From positions 1 to 43,871 of the IMG/VR virus record IMGVR_UViG_3300048062_000108: a stretch of DNA of 43,871 nt. One strand, given 5' to 3'. The notes under the pieces are model-generated. The model made no database searches. It was not told where the DNA came from and saw only the letters and a program-made list of their open reading frames with translations. Numbering within the stretch: the first letter of the stretch is position 1; every line of letters begins with the position of its first letter. The DNA comes from a virus. Positions 1 to 8,832 of the stretch are shown piece after piece. Made by a program: the position numbers and the translations under genes.

Positions 1-568
1 TTGCTTCATTGATTGATTCATCGGCTTTTTCTTTTTTATCTTTAGCCGCTTTTTTCATTGTTTCTTTTTTGTCACCATCACCATCGATATCAGCAAAGTC
101 AGGCTTTGCTTTCTTTTCTTCTACTTTATCTTCTTTGTCATCTTTTTTGCTTTTTTTCTTATCTTGATATGCTTGTAGTCCAGGAGGAAGTTTGCCTTCT
201 TCAACTGTTTCAAATTCATTCATTAAAGATTCAAAGATTTCATTTTCATCTAAAGAATATTCTAATGGGTTATCACCTCTTGAAGGTGCTTTGTCTAAAC
301 TTTTCTTTTGTTTTGGAATACTTTCACCTGATTTTTTTGAGTAGTCATCTAAATCTAACTTATCGTTAGCTGGTGTTGGTTTATATTCGTTTTCTTCGAT
401 TGATTCGTCACACCCACAAGGACTTGCACCGCATCCACAATCTTGTGATTGCATGCCTGCTAGTTGCATCATACGTAGAATTTCTTCTGCGTGTTCTGTA
501 CTTGTATTTGAAGTAGTAACTGATTTTCCGTTATCATCAGTAACAGTTAAATTGTAATGCTTACTCAT
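1..568 (-). CDS. Acidic/lysine-rich hypothetical protein, 3' end cut by window edge
   Basis: This leftward reading frame is open from the ATG at 568 to base 1, giving at least 189 codons, and runs off the window. The start overlaps the stop of the upstream gene as ATGA. The N-terminal part contains a Cys cluster (CGCGASPCGCD). The distal part is rich in Lys, Asp and Glu and has an EF-hand-like DIDGDGDKKE run followed by alternating Lys and Ala. I recall similar DxDGDGDKKE-containing proteins as unnamed proteins in marine T4-like phages, but no function is known to me. The high charge and position after small terminase suggest a virion or head-associated role, which is only inference. Confidence 0.75.
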   Translation of the reverse strand, partial: MSKHYNLTVTDDNGKSVTTSNTSTEHAEEILRMMQLAGMQSQDCGCGASPCGCDESIEENEYKPTPANDKLDLDDYSKKSGESIPKQKKSLDKAPSRGDNPLEYSLDENEIFESLMNEFETVEEGKLPPGLQAYQDKKKSKKDDKEDKVEEKKAKPDFADIDGDGDKKETMKKAAKDKKEKADESINEA

Positions 569-1131
569 TTTTCATCTCCTGAGATAACAGAAGGACTAGA
601 TTTCTCGTCTGTATCCATTTGTTCAGGTGCTTGGTCTCTTTGTTCTTTTGGACTTAGTTCGTTTTCTACTGCTTCTACTTCTTTTGGAGTTAGAGACTTT
701 AGAAAGTCATCAACAAAAGTACGACCATAGTTTGCACCGTCGTCTGATTTTGATTCTTCTTCGGAAGTTAAAAGAGGTTCTTTGTTTTCTTTTTCTACTT
801 CCTCAGTTGGCTCCCAACCTTCTGGGTGAACTGCAACATGTGATAAGTGCATACCTAATAAGTCTGCTAATTGTTGACGTAAGATATCGGCTGATACAGG
901 GTAACCTGTAACAACATCAATCTTTGAAACTTCTGAATTTTCCACTTCTTTAAAGAACATCGGATTTTTAGAAACCGGTGTAGTAGACGTTTTAGACATA
1001 TTTCTTAGGTCATACTTACCTAAAAACTTTTCAATTCTATTTTCTGCATCTTCGCCTACTTTACAGCAAAAACGCAATGACATCTTGTGTTCTTTTTCTG
1101 ATTCTGTTAAAAATTCTATAAAACTTTTCAT
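565..1131 (-). CDS. Hypothetical protein beginning MKSFIEFLTE
   Basis: This is a 188-residue soluble protein. I place the start at the ATG at 1131 because GGAGAG lies a few bases upstream. The longer TTG-initiated form at 1143 would place its first codons on that ribosome site. The N-terminal SFIEFLTE helix resembles the short amphipathic starts common in marine T4-like virion and core proteins. The middle has a compact segment (VTGYPVSADILRQQLADLLG), and the last 60 residues are acidic. Its stop overlaps the next gene as ATGA. A late-type GATAAATA lies 23 bases upstream, so it is probably a late gene. I do not recognise the family. Confidence 0.75.
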   Translation of the reverse strand: MKSFIEFLTESEKEHKMSLRFCCKVGEDAENRIEKFLGKYDLRNMSKTSTTPVSKNPMFFKEVENSEVSKIDVVTGYPVSADILRQQLADLLGMHLSHVAVHPEGWEPTEEVEKENKEPLLTSEEESKSDDGANYGRTFVDDFLKSLTPKEVEAVENELSPKEQRDQAPEQMDTDEKSSPSVISGDEK

Positions 1132-1153
1132 GTTGCTCTCCAACGTATATTCT

Positions 1154-1161
1154 TATTTATC
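1154..1161 (-). promoter_or_regulatory. Late promoter element GATAAATA
   Basis: Leftward GATAAATA overlapping the stop region of the small terminase gene and about 23 bases before the start at 1131. It matches the late octamer found repeatedly in this window (T4 late consensus TATAAATA). Confidence 0.55.
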
Positions 1162-1696
1162 ATTTTTCTGGATTTTTCTTGTTTTTATCCGTTACTTTGT
1201 CTGCTACCTTCTGTGCATCAGAAATACGCTTTAAAAGTTCATTTCTATCAATATTTAGTGTACCTTCTGCTGTTATTTCTTCATCAGATTTGCCTGTGTC
1301 TTTATCTTTTTGATGATCCAGCTTTGCTTTCTGTAGTTGAAGATTAATCATACGTAATTTTCTGTCTACTTTGCTGTCTTTGGCTTCTTTTGCTGTCTTT
1401 AGTAGCTGATTTGCTGTTTCAAGTATCTTTGCACCTGCATGTACTTCAACGTTCATACCTAATTGTAGCATATCTTCAAACGTCTGTATTGCTTTAGCAT
1501 GTATATCATCCATTTCTCTGTCATGCTCATTTAAATCAGTAACCATAGGCAGAGCGGCATCAATCTTTTCAGTATTTTCTATTTCTGTGTTTAATAATTC
1601 AGTAATTTCCTTAGATTCTTCAATACTAGGAATATTATCTTTTTCTTCGTCATCAACAGAAGATATATTAAATGTTTCTTCTAATTTTTTCGTCAT
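1160..1696 (-). CDS. 16: Small terminase subunit (T4 gp16-like)
   Basis: 178 residues. An acidic N-terminus is followed by a central helical segment (about residues 55-130) of the form D-L-N-E-H-D-R-E-M-D with GAKILETANQLLKTAKEAK and KLRMINLQLQKAKLD. This is the coiled-coil core layout of T4 gp16 and its marine homologues, which form a ring that recognises concatemeric DNA and regulates the packaging motor. The ATG at 1696 is chosen because it overlaps the upstream stop as ATGA and has AAAGG in front. The TTG two codons earlier is less likely. The large terminase gp17, normally the next gene, is absent here. Assignment is by pattern and length (T4 gp16 is about 164 residues). Confidence 0.65.
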   Translation of the reverse strand: MTKKLEETFNISSVDDEEKDNIPSIEESKEITELLNTEIENTEKIDAALPMVTDLNEHDREMDDIHAKAIQTFEDMLQLGMNVEVHAGAKILETANQLLKTAKEAKDSKVDRKLRMINLQLQKAKLDHQKDKDTGKSDEEITAEGTLNIDRNELLKRISDAQKVADKVTDKNKKNPEK

Positions 1697-2331
1697 TTCC
1701 AATACCTTTCGATTGGTTCTAAAAACCTCTGCTTGTCGCAGTAATGTATATACACTTCTTTTATTTTTTTAGTATTTGCTATTGATTTGTCGATACCCGT
1801 ATATTGAATAACACGTGTTATTGTTCTAATTGGGCTCCTAATCAATTCATCAAAATGTATATCTATTATATTTGTATTTATTACCGATTTTTTGTATACT
1901 TCATTCCAATGGTCAGTATACCACACATGTTTGCTTTTATCATCTTCAACAATTCTATCTATATTCTTTAAATTGTAATTAAGATATGTATATGTTGGAT
2001 TTCGATGTAACATTATATTATACGTGTTATTATATCTTATTTCAAGTTTTTTTGCAAACTCATCTTTGTGTTCAGGAAGATAAGGGTGACATTTAGAAAT
2101 AAATCTATCAAAATTTTGTTTCAAAAATAGTTCTTGTAAGCTACAATCGTCATCAGTGTACTCATAGTCATCTACTACATCAAGCATAGACTTTCCTCTT
2201 ATCTTTATTCTTCCATCGTCATAATACAATAACTCAGGATCTTCGAAGATATTTAATCCCAATGATAATAATGTAATGAAAAAGTCGCCACCTGCACCGG
2301 GTTCATAAAAGACCCCTATTTTAGTACTCAT
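1693..2331 (-). CDS. Putative P-loop sulfotransferase-like protein
   Basis: 212 residues. The N-terminus reads KIGVFYEPGAGGDFFITLL (residues 4-22), a strand followed by a glycine-rich turn and helix as in the 5'-phosphosulfate loop of PAPS-dependent sulfotransferases. Near residues 157-180 the FDEL-I-RSP-RTITRVIQYTGI segment resembles the 3'-phosphate/dimerisation region of that superfamily. The canonical Lys of the P-loop (PKSGTT) is not present, so activity is uncertain. It lies between gp4 and gp16 with 4-base overlaps on both sides, so it is translated with them. No membrane segment is visible. It could instead be an unrelated nucleotide-binding protein. Confidence 0.45.
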   Translation of the reverse strand: MSTKIGVFYEPGAGGDFFITLLSLGLNIFEDPELLYYDDGRIKIRGKSMLDVVDDYEYTDDDCSLQELFLKQNFDRFISKCHPYLPEHKDEFAKKLEIRYNNTYNIMLHRNPTYTYLNYNLKNIDRIVEDDKSKHVWYTDHWNEVYKKSVINTNIIDIHFDELIRSPIRTITRVIQYTGIDKSIANTKKIKEVYIHYCDKQRFLEPIERYWK

Positions 2332-2792
2332 TTACGTTTCCTTGGTTTTACTGGTTTGGGCTTTTTTGTATTTTGATATATATCACCCTCATTCAGTACA
2401 CGAAAACGCATTCCCCTCTTAGTTGCCCACTTAGTTGCCGCATCCCATTTAGCAAAGTTTTGTACTACTGCCGTTTTGTCTGTTCTTCTTCTTGCTAACT
2501 CTGGATTAGATTGTGTTGCAGGTTTTATTTCAACTAATTCCGCTTTCTTTTTACCTGCTTTATCCATATACACTATAACAAAGTCTGGCACATATGCTGT
2601 TACTTTGCCATTTAATGGATTTTGATATGTTATCTTGCAAGGTTCACTAGCCCAAGCAACTACACTCGGGTTATCATCACAAAAATTCATAAAAGTTAAT
2701 TCCCAACTACTTCTAAAGGTAGGCTCACCGCTCCCAGAATATTTCTGTGGGTTTTTTATAGTATATTTTCCTTGATGATATTTTTGTCTCAT
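2328..2792 (-). CDS. 4: Head completion protein (T4 gp4-like, nuclease fold)
   Basis: 154 residues, close to the 150 of T4 gp4 (also called gp50/65). Family hallmarks are KYSGSG, then FRSSWELTFMNFCDDNP (27-42), WASEP, PDFVIVY (69-75) and LVEIKP (87-91). Together E31, D70 and E88-x-K90 fit a TnsA-like PD-(D/E)XK nuclease fold, which is how this family is classified. In T4, gp4 acts with gp2 to complete filled heads before tail joining. The C-terminus is a Lys/Pro/Arg-rich tail. The gene overlaps both neighbours by 4 bases inside a late operon. Confidence 0.88.
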   Translation of the reverse strand: MRQKYHQGKYTIKNPQKYSGSGEPTFRSSWELTFMNFCDDNPSVVAWASEPCKITYQNPLNGKVTAYVPDFVIVYMDKAGKKKAELVEIKPATQSNPELARRRTDKTAVVQNFAKWDAATKWATKRGMRFRVLNEGDIYQNTKKPKPVKPRKRK

Positions 2793-3058
2793 TTAAGAAT
2801 AGCCCTTGCGATATATTTATTTGGTTTTGAAGGATTAATTTTTCCTGTTTGATATCCAAATCGCAAAGCACTATTGATTACAAATGAGCCTAGGTCATTT
2901 AAGTTTATATCATTATTAACTTCGTTGACTAAACTATATGGGCTTACACCGTAGGACCTTGCTACATTGACCAACTCTCTAGCAAAAACATTTGCTTTTT
3001 CATCTGTAAAGCCTTTCTTTACTAGTTTTGCTTTTAGTACGTCAATATCAAATGCCAT
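2789..3058 (-). CDS. Small hypothetical virion-operon protein
   Basis: 89 residues, helical. An N-terminal LKAKLVKKGFTDEKANVFARELVNVARSYG looks like a small helical bundle, and the basic C-terminus ends in NKYIARAILK. It starts in a TAATG overlap with the upstream gp54-like gene and ends overlapping gp4, so it is translationally coupled on both sides. I do not recognise a named family. Its fixed place between tail-tube and head-completion genes suggests a tail or neck accessory role by context only. Confidence 0.7.
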   Translation of the reverse strand: MAFDIDVLKAKLVKKGFTDEKANVFARELVNVARSYGVSPYSLVNEVNNDINLNDLGSFVINSALRFGYQTGKINPSKPNKYIARAILK

Positions 3059-4680
3059 TATCTAATACCCTTTGTAAGATTTTTTAATACGTTAATATTT
3101 GATTGTGCAGAATTTAGTGTAGATGATGTTGAATTTGATGATATATTAGAAGGAACTGTAGTAGTTCGTATTTGTCCTCCACTGGCTGTGCCTGAATTTT
3201 TAATACCATCTCTAATTAAGTCACCTGCTATACCAAATCTGCTTTGTGATGTTTTACTAAGATTTTGTAATGTACCTATTCCTGAATTACCTACAATACC
3301 TTGAGCCGCTGAATTTCTTATATTACCCCAATTAATTTTACGTCCATTGAAAAACGCATTTACTAATTCATTTTTTATAGCACCCCCAAAGTTACTACCA
3401 CCATATGTTCCTGTACCGCCGTCATATGTATTACCTAAATTAGCAAAATCTGCCACTTGAGGGTATTTTGTTTCTGGAACAAAAGGATCTCTAAATCTAG
3501 ATTCTGTAGGGACTGCTTCGACAAATTGGTGTCTTGACTTAGCTTCTTCAAATTCTGCTTCTGCTACTTCATTCTGTGCATTCAATACTGATGAAAACCC
3601 TTCTAGCTGTTCTGCGGTAAATTGTTGATTAGGATCTATACCATCTTTTCTTCCCAGCGTAGATAAATTATTCATTTGTGTTGCATTGTACAATTTAGCC
3701 AATTCATCTTGTTTTTGTTTATTGATTAAATCATTCTGTGCTTGTGTAGTTTGTGAAAGCGTAGGTTGATTGTTATTAAGTAACGTAAGTACAGTTTCAT
3801 CATTTTCTGGATCAAACTGACTAGGTTTAGAAAGACCTTTTAATAGTTCATTCATACGTGATACTGTATCGTTAGTATAATCTCCGCTTTCTATATCACT
3901 GATTGCTGTTTCCAATTCATAAGGAAGACCGTCTGTCATCCAGGTTGGGAATGGCACATCGTCTGATACCGTAGAGAATACAACATTCTCTGGTTGAAGT
4001 GAAAATTCAATAGTTCTAAGTTCGCTGTTAGCATAGTCACTAGGTGTAAATGTAATATTAGTAACTAATGGATTTATTAATTCAATTTTTTGTATACCAC
4101 CACTTCTAGGAGCACCTACTGAAAAATCTCCTTGTGCTAATGGGTCGTTTGAGCCATCAATATTACCAAAAAAATGAAATACAGTAACCTTTTCAAAAGT
4201 TTGATGAAACGGTTTTCCTTTGGTCGAAAACTTTCTGCCTTGTGTTTCTAAATCTCTTAAGCTATTTTCTATGTTTGCTGAGTCTGTACGCATTTGACCA
4301 TTTTTGAAAAACTGGTTATATATTCCCATAGCGAATGAGAACATTTCTCCGTTGACAACATCATACATTGATAATTGTACTTCTGGAAAATCTACACGTG
4401 TTGGTATATATACACGTTTGCCATATCTATCGATAGGCTGAGTAGTTGTGGCAACTGATACACCACTTATTGCTTTTGCAAATCTATTGAATGGAAGTCT
4501 AGTGCCTGACATTGTTCTTCCGTTGATATCATGAAATTCAACGTAGAACATGTCTCCCGTTTTGGGAGCAGAGGTAATGGGTCCGACGCCGCCGAACCCA
4601 AATCTTTTTCTAGCATTAGCATTATCTTGTATTAAGATATTGCCTTGTTTATTTTGACCAGCCTGTTTTGAAGTAGCCAT
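3058..4680 (-). CDS. Tail tube-like baseplate protein (gp54-like)
   Basis: 540 residues directly downstream of the tail tube gene (16-base gap). Residues 1 to about 240 look like a tube-type domain: a basic N-terminal arm, FGFGGVGPITSAPKTGDMFYVEF, a GVSVATTTQPIDRYGKRVYIPT strand block, PEVQLSMYDVV, and a final block ITFTPSDYANSELRTIEFSLQPENVVFS. This layout fits T4 gp54, the baseplate-tail tube initiator, which is itself tube-like. The last 300 residues are Asn/Gln/Ser-rich and low in complexity, which T4 gp54 lacks. gp48 is the main alternative. The ribosome site is weak (GGGG), suggesting coupling to gp19. Confidence 0.5.
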   Translation of the reverse strand: MATSKQAGQNKQGNILIQDNANARKRFGFGGVGPITSAPKTGDMFYVEFHDINGRTMSGTRLPFNRFAKAISGVSVATTTQPIDRYGKRVYIPTRVDFPEVQLSMYDVVNGEMFSFAMGIYNQFFKNGQMRTDSANIENSLRDLETQGRKFSTKGKPFHQTFEKVTVFHFFGNIDGSNDPLAQGDFSVGAPRSGGIQKIELINPLVTNITFTPSDYANSELRTIEFSLQPENVVFSTVSDDVPFPTWMTDGLPYELETAISDIESGDYTNDTVSRMNELLKGLSKPSQFDPENDETVLTLLNNNQPTLSQTTQAQNDLINKQKQDELAKLYNATQMNNLSTLGRKDGIDPNQQFTAEQLEGFSSVLNAQNEVAEAEFEEAKSRHQFVEAVPTESRFRDPFVPETKYPQVADFANLGNTYDGGTGTYGGSNFGGAIKNELVNAFFNGRKINWGNIRNSAAQGIVGNSGIGTLQNLSKTSQSRFGIAGDLIRDGIKNSGTASGGQIRTTTVPSNISSNSTSSTLNSAQSNINVLKNLTKGIR

Positions 4681-4696
4681 ATCAGCTTACCCCGAA

Positions 4697-5296
4697 TTAA
4701 CCAAGAATACTAGAGTTGTTAGTAAATGTAGTATCTGGCATGATTTCAGTATCAGTAAATACAGCGTTATCGTACTGTAGTGTTAGTGCGATAGTTACTG
4801 GATCTGAAACTGAGTAATCAGATTGAGAGTAGTCTGCATTTTGAACAAAACAACCTTCTAGTTGCCATTGTTCGTTAGGGTTACCTGAGTTACCGTCTAA
4901 GATTTCAATTAGAGTAGAAAACTTGTAGTTAGTACCTGCCGCCGGACCAGCTTGATTTCTGTGGTTCAACTGCGATTGTACTTGTCTACCAACTAGTTTA
5001 GTTAAGTTGTTTGCGATATCATCACGTAACGTAATTGTGATAGGTTCCCATGTGTGTTTGCCCATCATATACATACGTGAGTTATATGAATCTACTGGTA
5101 TTGATTCGTGTGTAATTTTTGGTCTAGTTACGTTCATAACTTGTCTTGTGAACTCAGTAGTGTTTGTTGCTACACCACCGAAACCTGCAACTTGAACACG
5201 GAAACGATAATTCAGTTTTGGCTGTAGAATACCTGAACCAGTAACTGTATCACCGGAATCTGTAGGTACACCGAAATTATTTAATGTTCTTGCCAT
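4697..5296 (-). CDS. 19: Tail tube protein (T4 gp19-like)
   Basis: 199 residues, a little longer than T4 gp19 (163). The protein has the tube-protein pattern. An N-terminal strand carries LNYRFRVQVAGFGG. TRQVMNVTRPKITHESIPVDSYNSRMYMMGKHTWEPITITLRDD matches the segment that contacts neighbouring subunits. The end has LEGCFVQNADYSQSDYSVSDPVTIALTLQYDNA. It polymerises as hexamer rings forming the inner DNA conduit, with length set by the tape measure. It has a strong AGGAGA ribosome site and its own late promoter at 5339-5346, and is separated from the sheath gene by a terminator, so tube and sheath can be expressed at different levels. Confidence 0.93.
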   Translation of the reverse strand: MARTLNNFGVPTDSGDTVTGSGILQPKLNYRFRVQVAGFGGVATNTTEFTRQVMNVTRPKITHESIPVDSYNSRMYMMGKHTWEPITITLRDDIANNLTKLVGRQVQSQLNHRNQAGPAAGTNYKFSTLIEILDGNSGNPNEQWQLEGCFVQNADYSQSDYSVSDPVTIALTLQYDNAVFTDTEIMPDTTFTNNSSILG

Positions 5297-5338
5297 TTTT
5301 TTGTCTCCTAAAAAGTTTCGAAACTTTGTTTATAAGAG

Positions 5339-5346
5339 TATTTATC
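5339..5346 (-). promoter_or_regulatory. Late promoter element GATAAATA for gp19
   Basis: Leftward GATAAATAC about 43 bases before the gp19 start and just downstream of the gp18 terminator, so gp19 has an independent late start. Confidence 0.65.
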
Positions 5347-5371
5347 AATAATGTTAGGAATTAAAGTTGTA

Positions 5372-5405
5372 TTTAATAAAAAAGCCCCTTATTCTAAGGG
5401 GCTTT
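5372..5405 (-). terminator. Intrinsic terminator after gp18
   Basis: Perfect 10-base stem AAAGCCCCTT / AAGGGGCTTT with a 5-base loop (5381-5405). On the leftward transcript it is followed by TTTTTTATTAAAT. It lies 26 bases past the gp18 stop. Confidence 0.88.
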
Positions 5406-5430
5406 AATAAACTTGTTATTTTCTCTAGTA

Positions 5431-8109
5431 TTATGCTAAAGACTCGCCTGTATTTCTAATACGTAGCGGAATGTAGATGAATTCTACAGCTTTCACTGGT
5501 TGAATTGCAACATCAACCCATAACTCATTTCTATCGATACGAGCAGGAGTGTTGTTTGATTCATCACAAACTACTAAGAAGTCATACAAGCCTCTGTTAG
5601 TAACTAATTCACCACAGAAACGTTCAACTGCATCACGCATATTATCACGTGTGATTTTATCATTCTGTTCGAATAAGAAACCACGAGATAATTGATCCAA
5701 ATTATAACGCATGTAGTTTGTCAGTCTTGCAACATTGATACGGTCAAGTGCTGATGCAAATGCCTGTGATGTCTTCTGACCATAAACTACTAGACCTTGA
5801 TTTGGAAGGTCTGCGATTGGATTGATACGAGATGTATAAAGAACATCTCTTTGTCCGTTGCTTAAACGTACTTGTGAGAATTCGTTCTCTGCATTTACGT
5901 AACCAACTTTACTTGCGTTAGTTACAACACCACGTGTTAGACCCGCTGGTGCAAACCATGGGAATGATACTTGGTCTGAGAATGCAATAGTACGTAGTGC
6001 GATTGCTGATGATGGAATAACAACATCATTACCTGATAAGTCTGTTGAAAGACCATGTGGATAATAAACACCTGCATATGTTTCAGCTGGCATGTTGTCA
6101 GTTGCCCAATTTTTAAGAGAAGTAGAATCTGACTTAAGATCCATTGGTGAATCACCAATTACGAAAGCGATTTCTTTCTTGTCTTTGTTTAGAGCAATCA
6201 TTTCGTCCATCATTTCTGGATATCCAGGTGAAGCGATTAAGTTGAAGTATACTGCTTCTGAACGTATACCATCATTGCTTGTTAATGCGCCTTGCATTGC
6301 TTCAACAACCATGTGACGTTGTGCATCTTTACCGAATTTACCTGAACCATCTAGGTTTAGACCTGATGCCCACTCCCATGCACCGTTAGTGTATTTCTTA
6401 ACGTTGTATGTAGAGTAATCCATGTTAACAAGTAACATTTCTTCTGGGTATAATTCTGGGTTTGGAGCACTTGCATGAATTGAACGAGTATTTACGATTC
6501 CGTCAGCATCATACGGAGCATCATTTGAGTAATGACCAAACACAATACCATTTGCTGATGATTGGTCTGCGTTGTCACGCTTAACCCAAGAATTGTTCCA
6601 TACATAAATTGCCGGATATGGCATTTCGTCAGAGTCTACCCAGATATCACCAGGTTGTAATGGTGATGTTCCGTCTTTACGAGTTGTAGGCATACCTGAA
6701 CGTAATTGTAGTTCTTTTGTATAGTTGCCTTCTGTGTCTTCTGACCATGCATGTTTTTGCCAAACCATGTTGTTGCCATCATAGCCTGCTTTTAGTATTT
6801 CAATTTTTAAATCTGAGTTATACCATAAAGCACCTTCTGTGACAGCACCTTTTGGTGTGTCTGCATCTGCCTCATATGATAGGTCTGCCCATACACTATC
6901 AACGTTAGTTGATTGTGCAAATCCTAAATCACCAAAACCTGATGTGAAGTCTAAGTTTAATTCTAGACCATCTGTTTTAGTAAATCTGATTTTGTTTGAA
7001 CCTACTTTTTCAATTTGTACATTTGCCGCATTCAACCCTGTGTTTGACTGCATCTGAATAACTAATGCGTCAAGTGTTGATGCATTTGGTGTCCAGTTAA
7101 CTCCCTCTAATGTGAAGTCTGCTGTAATTGAACTTGGATTTGGAATAGTTCCTGATGTAATTGATGTTTCTGCTTTACCAGTATGTCTACGTAATTCTAC
7201 AAAGCCTTTAGTTGCATTGTATCTTGTGTAAACATCACCTGCATCAATTAAATCTGCACCTGCTAAATCATCTGATGCATATGTTGGTGCTTGTACGGCT
7301 GTGAATAGACCTGATGATGCATCATATACTGATACTCCTAAATCTAATCCACCACCTTGTGTAGCTAAACGAACATAAATGTTACCAGTTGTCAATGCTG
7401 ATGTACCGTCTGATTGTTTTGTTGGTGCGAATTTTGAAAATTGAAAATCTGCTGAACCCGTGTCGCCTAATACGACCCAGTTAACTCCAACTTTTTCCCA
7501 ATATGTAATTTTTACTGTTGAGGCAACCACAGCGATGTCACCTGCTGAACCATATGTGTTCACTGGTGAAGCAAATCCGTCTGCGTTTACGGTTTCGACA
7601 TTTCCTGTTCCTGGTGCATCATATAACACTTTTGGTGTATATGCAACCCAGTCTGTACCATCATGTTTGAATACGCCAAACTTTGATGCAGATGTGTCGT
7701 GCCAATATGTTCCTGATGTAATTGCGCCTGCAGGCTCAGATGTAGTAGCTTCTAACTGTGCTAAGTCAATTGGTGCTCTTAATACATAAGCGTTGTTTGA
7801 TACGCCAAGATATTGATAAGCCGCTAAAAGACCATATTCACTAGTTTCTGCTCCTTGCACAACCGATCCGCCAACTTCGTAGAACTTAGGTTCTCCGAAA
7901 GTCTCAACTAATTCTCGTTGTGAAGAAACAAGATATGCAACACCAGAGTTTTGCTCAAGTGTCCCAGAAGCTATAGCTGAACCAGATGCGTCTGTCTTGT
8001 TTGTTGCTGTTGCAACAACTATTAGTGGAAGTGTCCCTTGAGTAGCGGCCGCATATTGCGATTCATCAACTACTGTAACTGACACGCCCGGTGATACTAA
8101 TGTAGGCAT
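5431..8109 (-). CDS. 18: Tail sheath protein (T4 gp18-like) with large decorated insert
   Basis: 892 residues versus 659 in T4. The start is the ATG at 8109 (MPTLVSPGVSVTVVDES), with GGAG 9 bases upstream. A longer frame from 8145 lacks such a site. The N-terminus (SPGV-V-V-DES) and the C-terminal block (residues about 590-892, with FSQVRLSNGQRDVLYTSRIN, GLVVYGQKT, RINVARLTNYMRYNLDQLSRG and VEFIYIPLRIR) are conserved contractile sheath regions. They carry the subunit-exchange arms and the fold that contracts during injection. Residues about 130-560 form an expanded outer region with at least three Trp-bearing repeats (GTYWHDTS, GALWYNSD, GDIWVDSD). A late promoter is at 8164-8171 and a terminator follows. 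Confidence 0.95.
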   Translation of the reverse strand: MPTLVSPGVSVTVVDESQYAAATQGTLPLIVVATATNKTDASGSAIASGTLEQNSGVAYLVSSQRELVETFGEPKFYEVGGSVVQGAETSEYGLLAAYQYLGVSNNAYVLRAPIDLAQLEATTSEPAGAITSGTYWHDTSASKFGVFKHDGTDWVAYTPKVLYDAPGTGNVETVNADGFASPVNTYGSAGDIAVVASTVKITYWEKVGVNWVVLGDTGSADFQFSKFAPTKQSDGTSALTTGNIYVRLATQGGGLDLGVSVYDASSGLFTAVQAPTYASDDLAGADLIDAGDVYTRYNATKGFVELRRHTGKAETSITSGTIPNPSSITADFTLEGVNWTPNASTLDALVIQMQSNTGLNAANVQIEKVGSNKIRFTKTDGLELNLDFTSGFGDLGFAQSTNVDSVWADLSYEADADTPKGAVTEGALWYNSDLKIEILKAGYDGNNMVWQKHAWSEDTEGNYTKELQLRSGMPTTRKDGTSPLQPGDIWVDSDEMPYPAIYVWNNSWVKRDNADQSSANGIVFGHYSNDAPYDADGIVNTRSIHASAPNPELYPEEMLLVNMDYSTYNVKKYTNGAWEWASGLNLDGSGKFGKDAQRHMVVEAMQGALTSNDGIRSEAVYFNLIASPGYPEMMDEMIALNKDKKEIAFVIGDSPMDLKSDSTSLKNWATDNMPAETYAGVYYPHGLSTDLSGNDVVIPSSAIALRTIAFSDQVSFPWFAPAGLTRGVVTNASKVGYVNAENEFSQVRLSNGQRDVLYTSRINPIADLPNQGLVVYGQKTSQAFASALDRINVARLTNYMRYNLDQLSRGFLFEQNDKITRDNMRDAVERFCGELVTNRGLYDFLVVCDESNNTPARIDRNELWVDVAIQPVKAVEFIYIPLRIRNTGESLA

Positions 8110-8163
8110 TCTGTTTCTCCTTTTTCTTAAATTGCTATTGAACAATTTTTAAATTGCTACATA

Positions 8164-8171
8164 TATTTATC
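8164..8171 (-). promoter_or_regulatory. Late promoter element GATAAATA for gp18
   Basis: Leftward GATAAATAT about 55 bases before the gp18 ATG, in the gap between the dNMP kinase stop and gp18. Confidence 0.62.
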
Positions 8172-8205
8172 GAAATTGGAGAAAAAAAGGCGTTTTTAGA
8201 GTTAA

Positions 8206-8832
8206 CTACGTAGACAATAGGTCTGAAACTTGGCTATATAGATGCTCCAAGTCTTTAGAGTTATCAAATTCAACATCAAAGTCCCATCCAGCCCAACTAT
8301 ATTCACTTTTATGTACATCTGGATATCTTTTCATAGGATCAATCATATTATCTGAGTTTGATTGATTAGACTTACATGCATTGTCCCACCATTCAGGCTT
8401 TTCTTTACGCCATACTACCGTGGTCTTGCCACCTAATCGTTTGATAACATCTAATTCATTATAAAATCTACAATCAGAAATGACTACGTTTTTGTCTGTC
8501 AATTCAACTTGTCTTTCACAAGCCGCTACCCAGATATCTGGATGAAAGTTCATTCTGAATACATCTGTGCCTACATGTTGTAAAGCCCATCTTGGTGTGA
8601 AGTTTGGTATACCTAATCTTTTTGCCCACCATTCATCTACTTGTTCTCTGAATACTCTACTCTCTGGTGTGTTGCCTTCTAATAGAATTCTGTCCCAACC
8701 AAAAATATTTGCACATGCATCTTTTAACACTCCTGCAAAACTTATTCGTTGAAACCCATTTTCGATTAAGTGACCTGCGACCGTGTCTTTTCCATGACCT
8801 ATTAACCCACAGATACCTATAATTTTTTTCAT
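8206..8832 (-). CDS. 1: Deoxynucleoside monophosphate kinase (T4 gp1-like)
   Basis: 208 residues. The P-loop GLIGHGKDT (9-17) has the GxxGxGKDT form typical of phage dNMP kinases of the T4 gene 1 family. These phosphorylate dGMP, dTMP and hydroxymethyl-dCMP to diphosphates for DNA synthesis. Other family blocks are ISFAGVLKDACANIFGW (the LKD motif after the first helix), LQHVGTDVFR with a following WV, and VVISDCRFYNELDVIKRLGG, the strand carrying D-x-R for the acceptor site. The start overlaps the stop of the DUF3147 gene as ATGA. It is a nucleotide-metabolism gene placed between neck and sheath genes. Confidence 0.88.
   Translation of the reverse strand: MKKIIGICGLIGHGKDTVAGHLIENGFQRISFAGVLKDACANIFGWDRILLEGNTPESRVFREQVDEWWAKRLGIPNFTPRWALQHVGTDVFRMNFHPDIWVAACERQVELTDKNVVISDCRFYNELDVIKRLGGKTTVVWRKEKPEWWDNACKSNQSNSDNMIDPMKRYPDVHKSEYSWAGWDFDVEFDNSKDLEHLYSQVSDLLST

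Noticed and set aside
58-369. Rightward 103-codon frame rich in Leu, Phe and His
   Set aside because: It is the antisense shadow of the acidic/lysine-rich leftward gene; its composition is what the complement of Lys/Glu/Asp codons produces.
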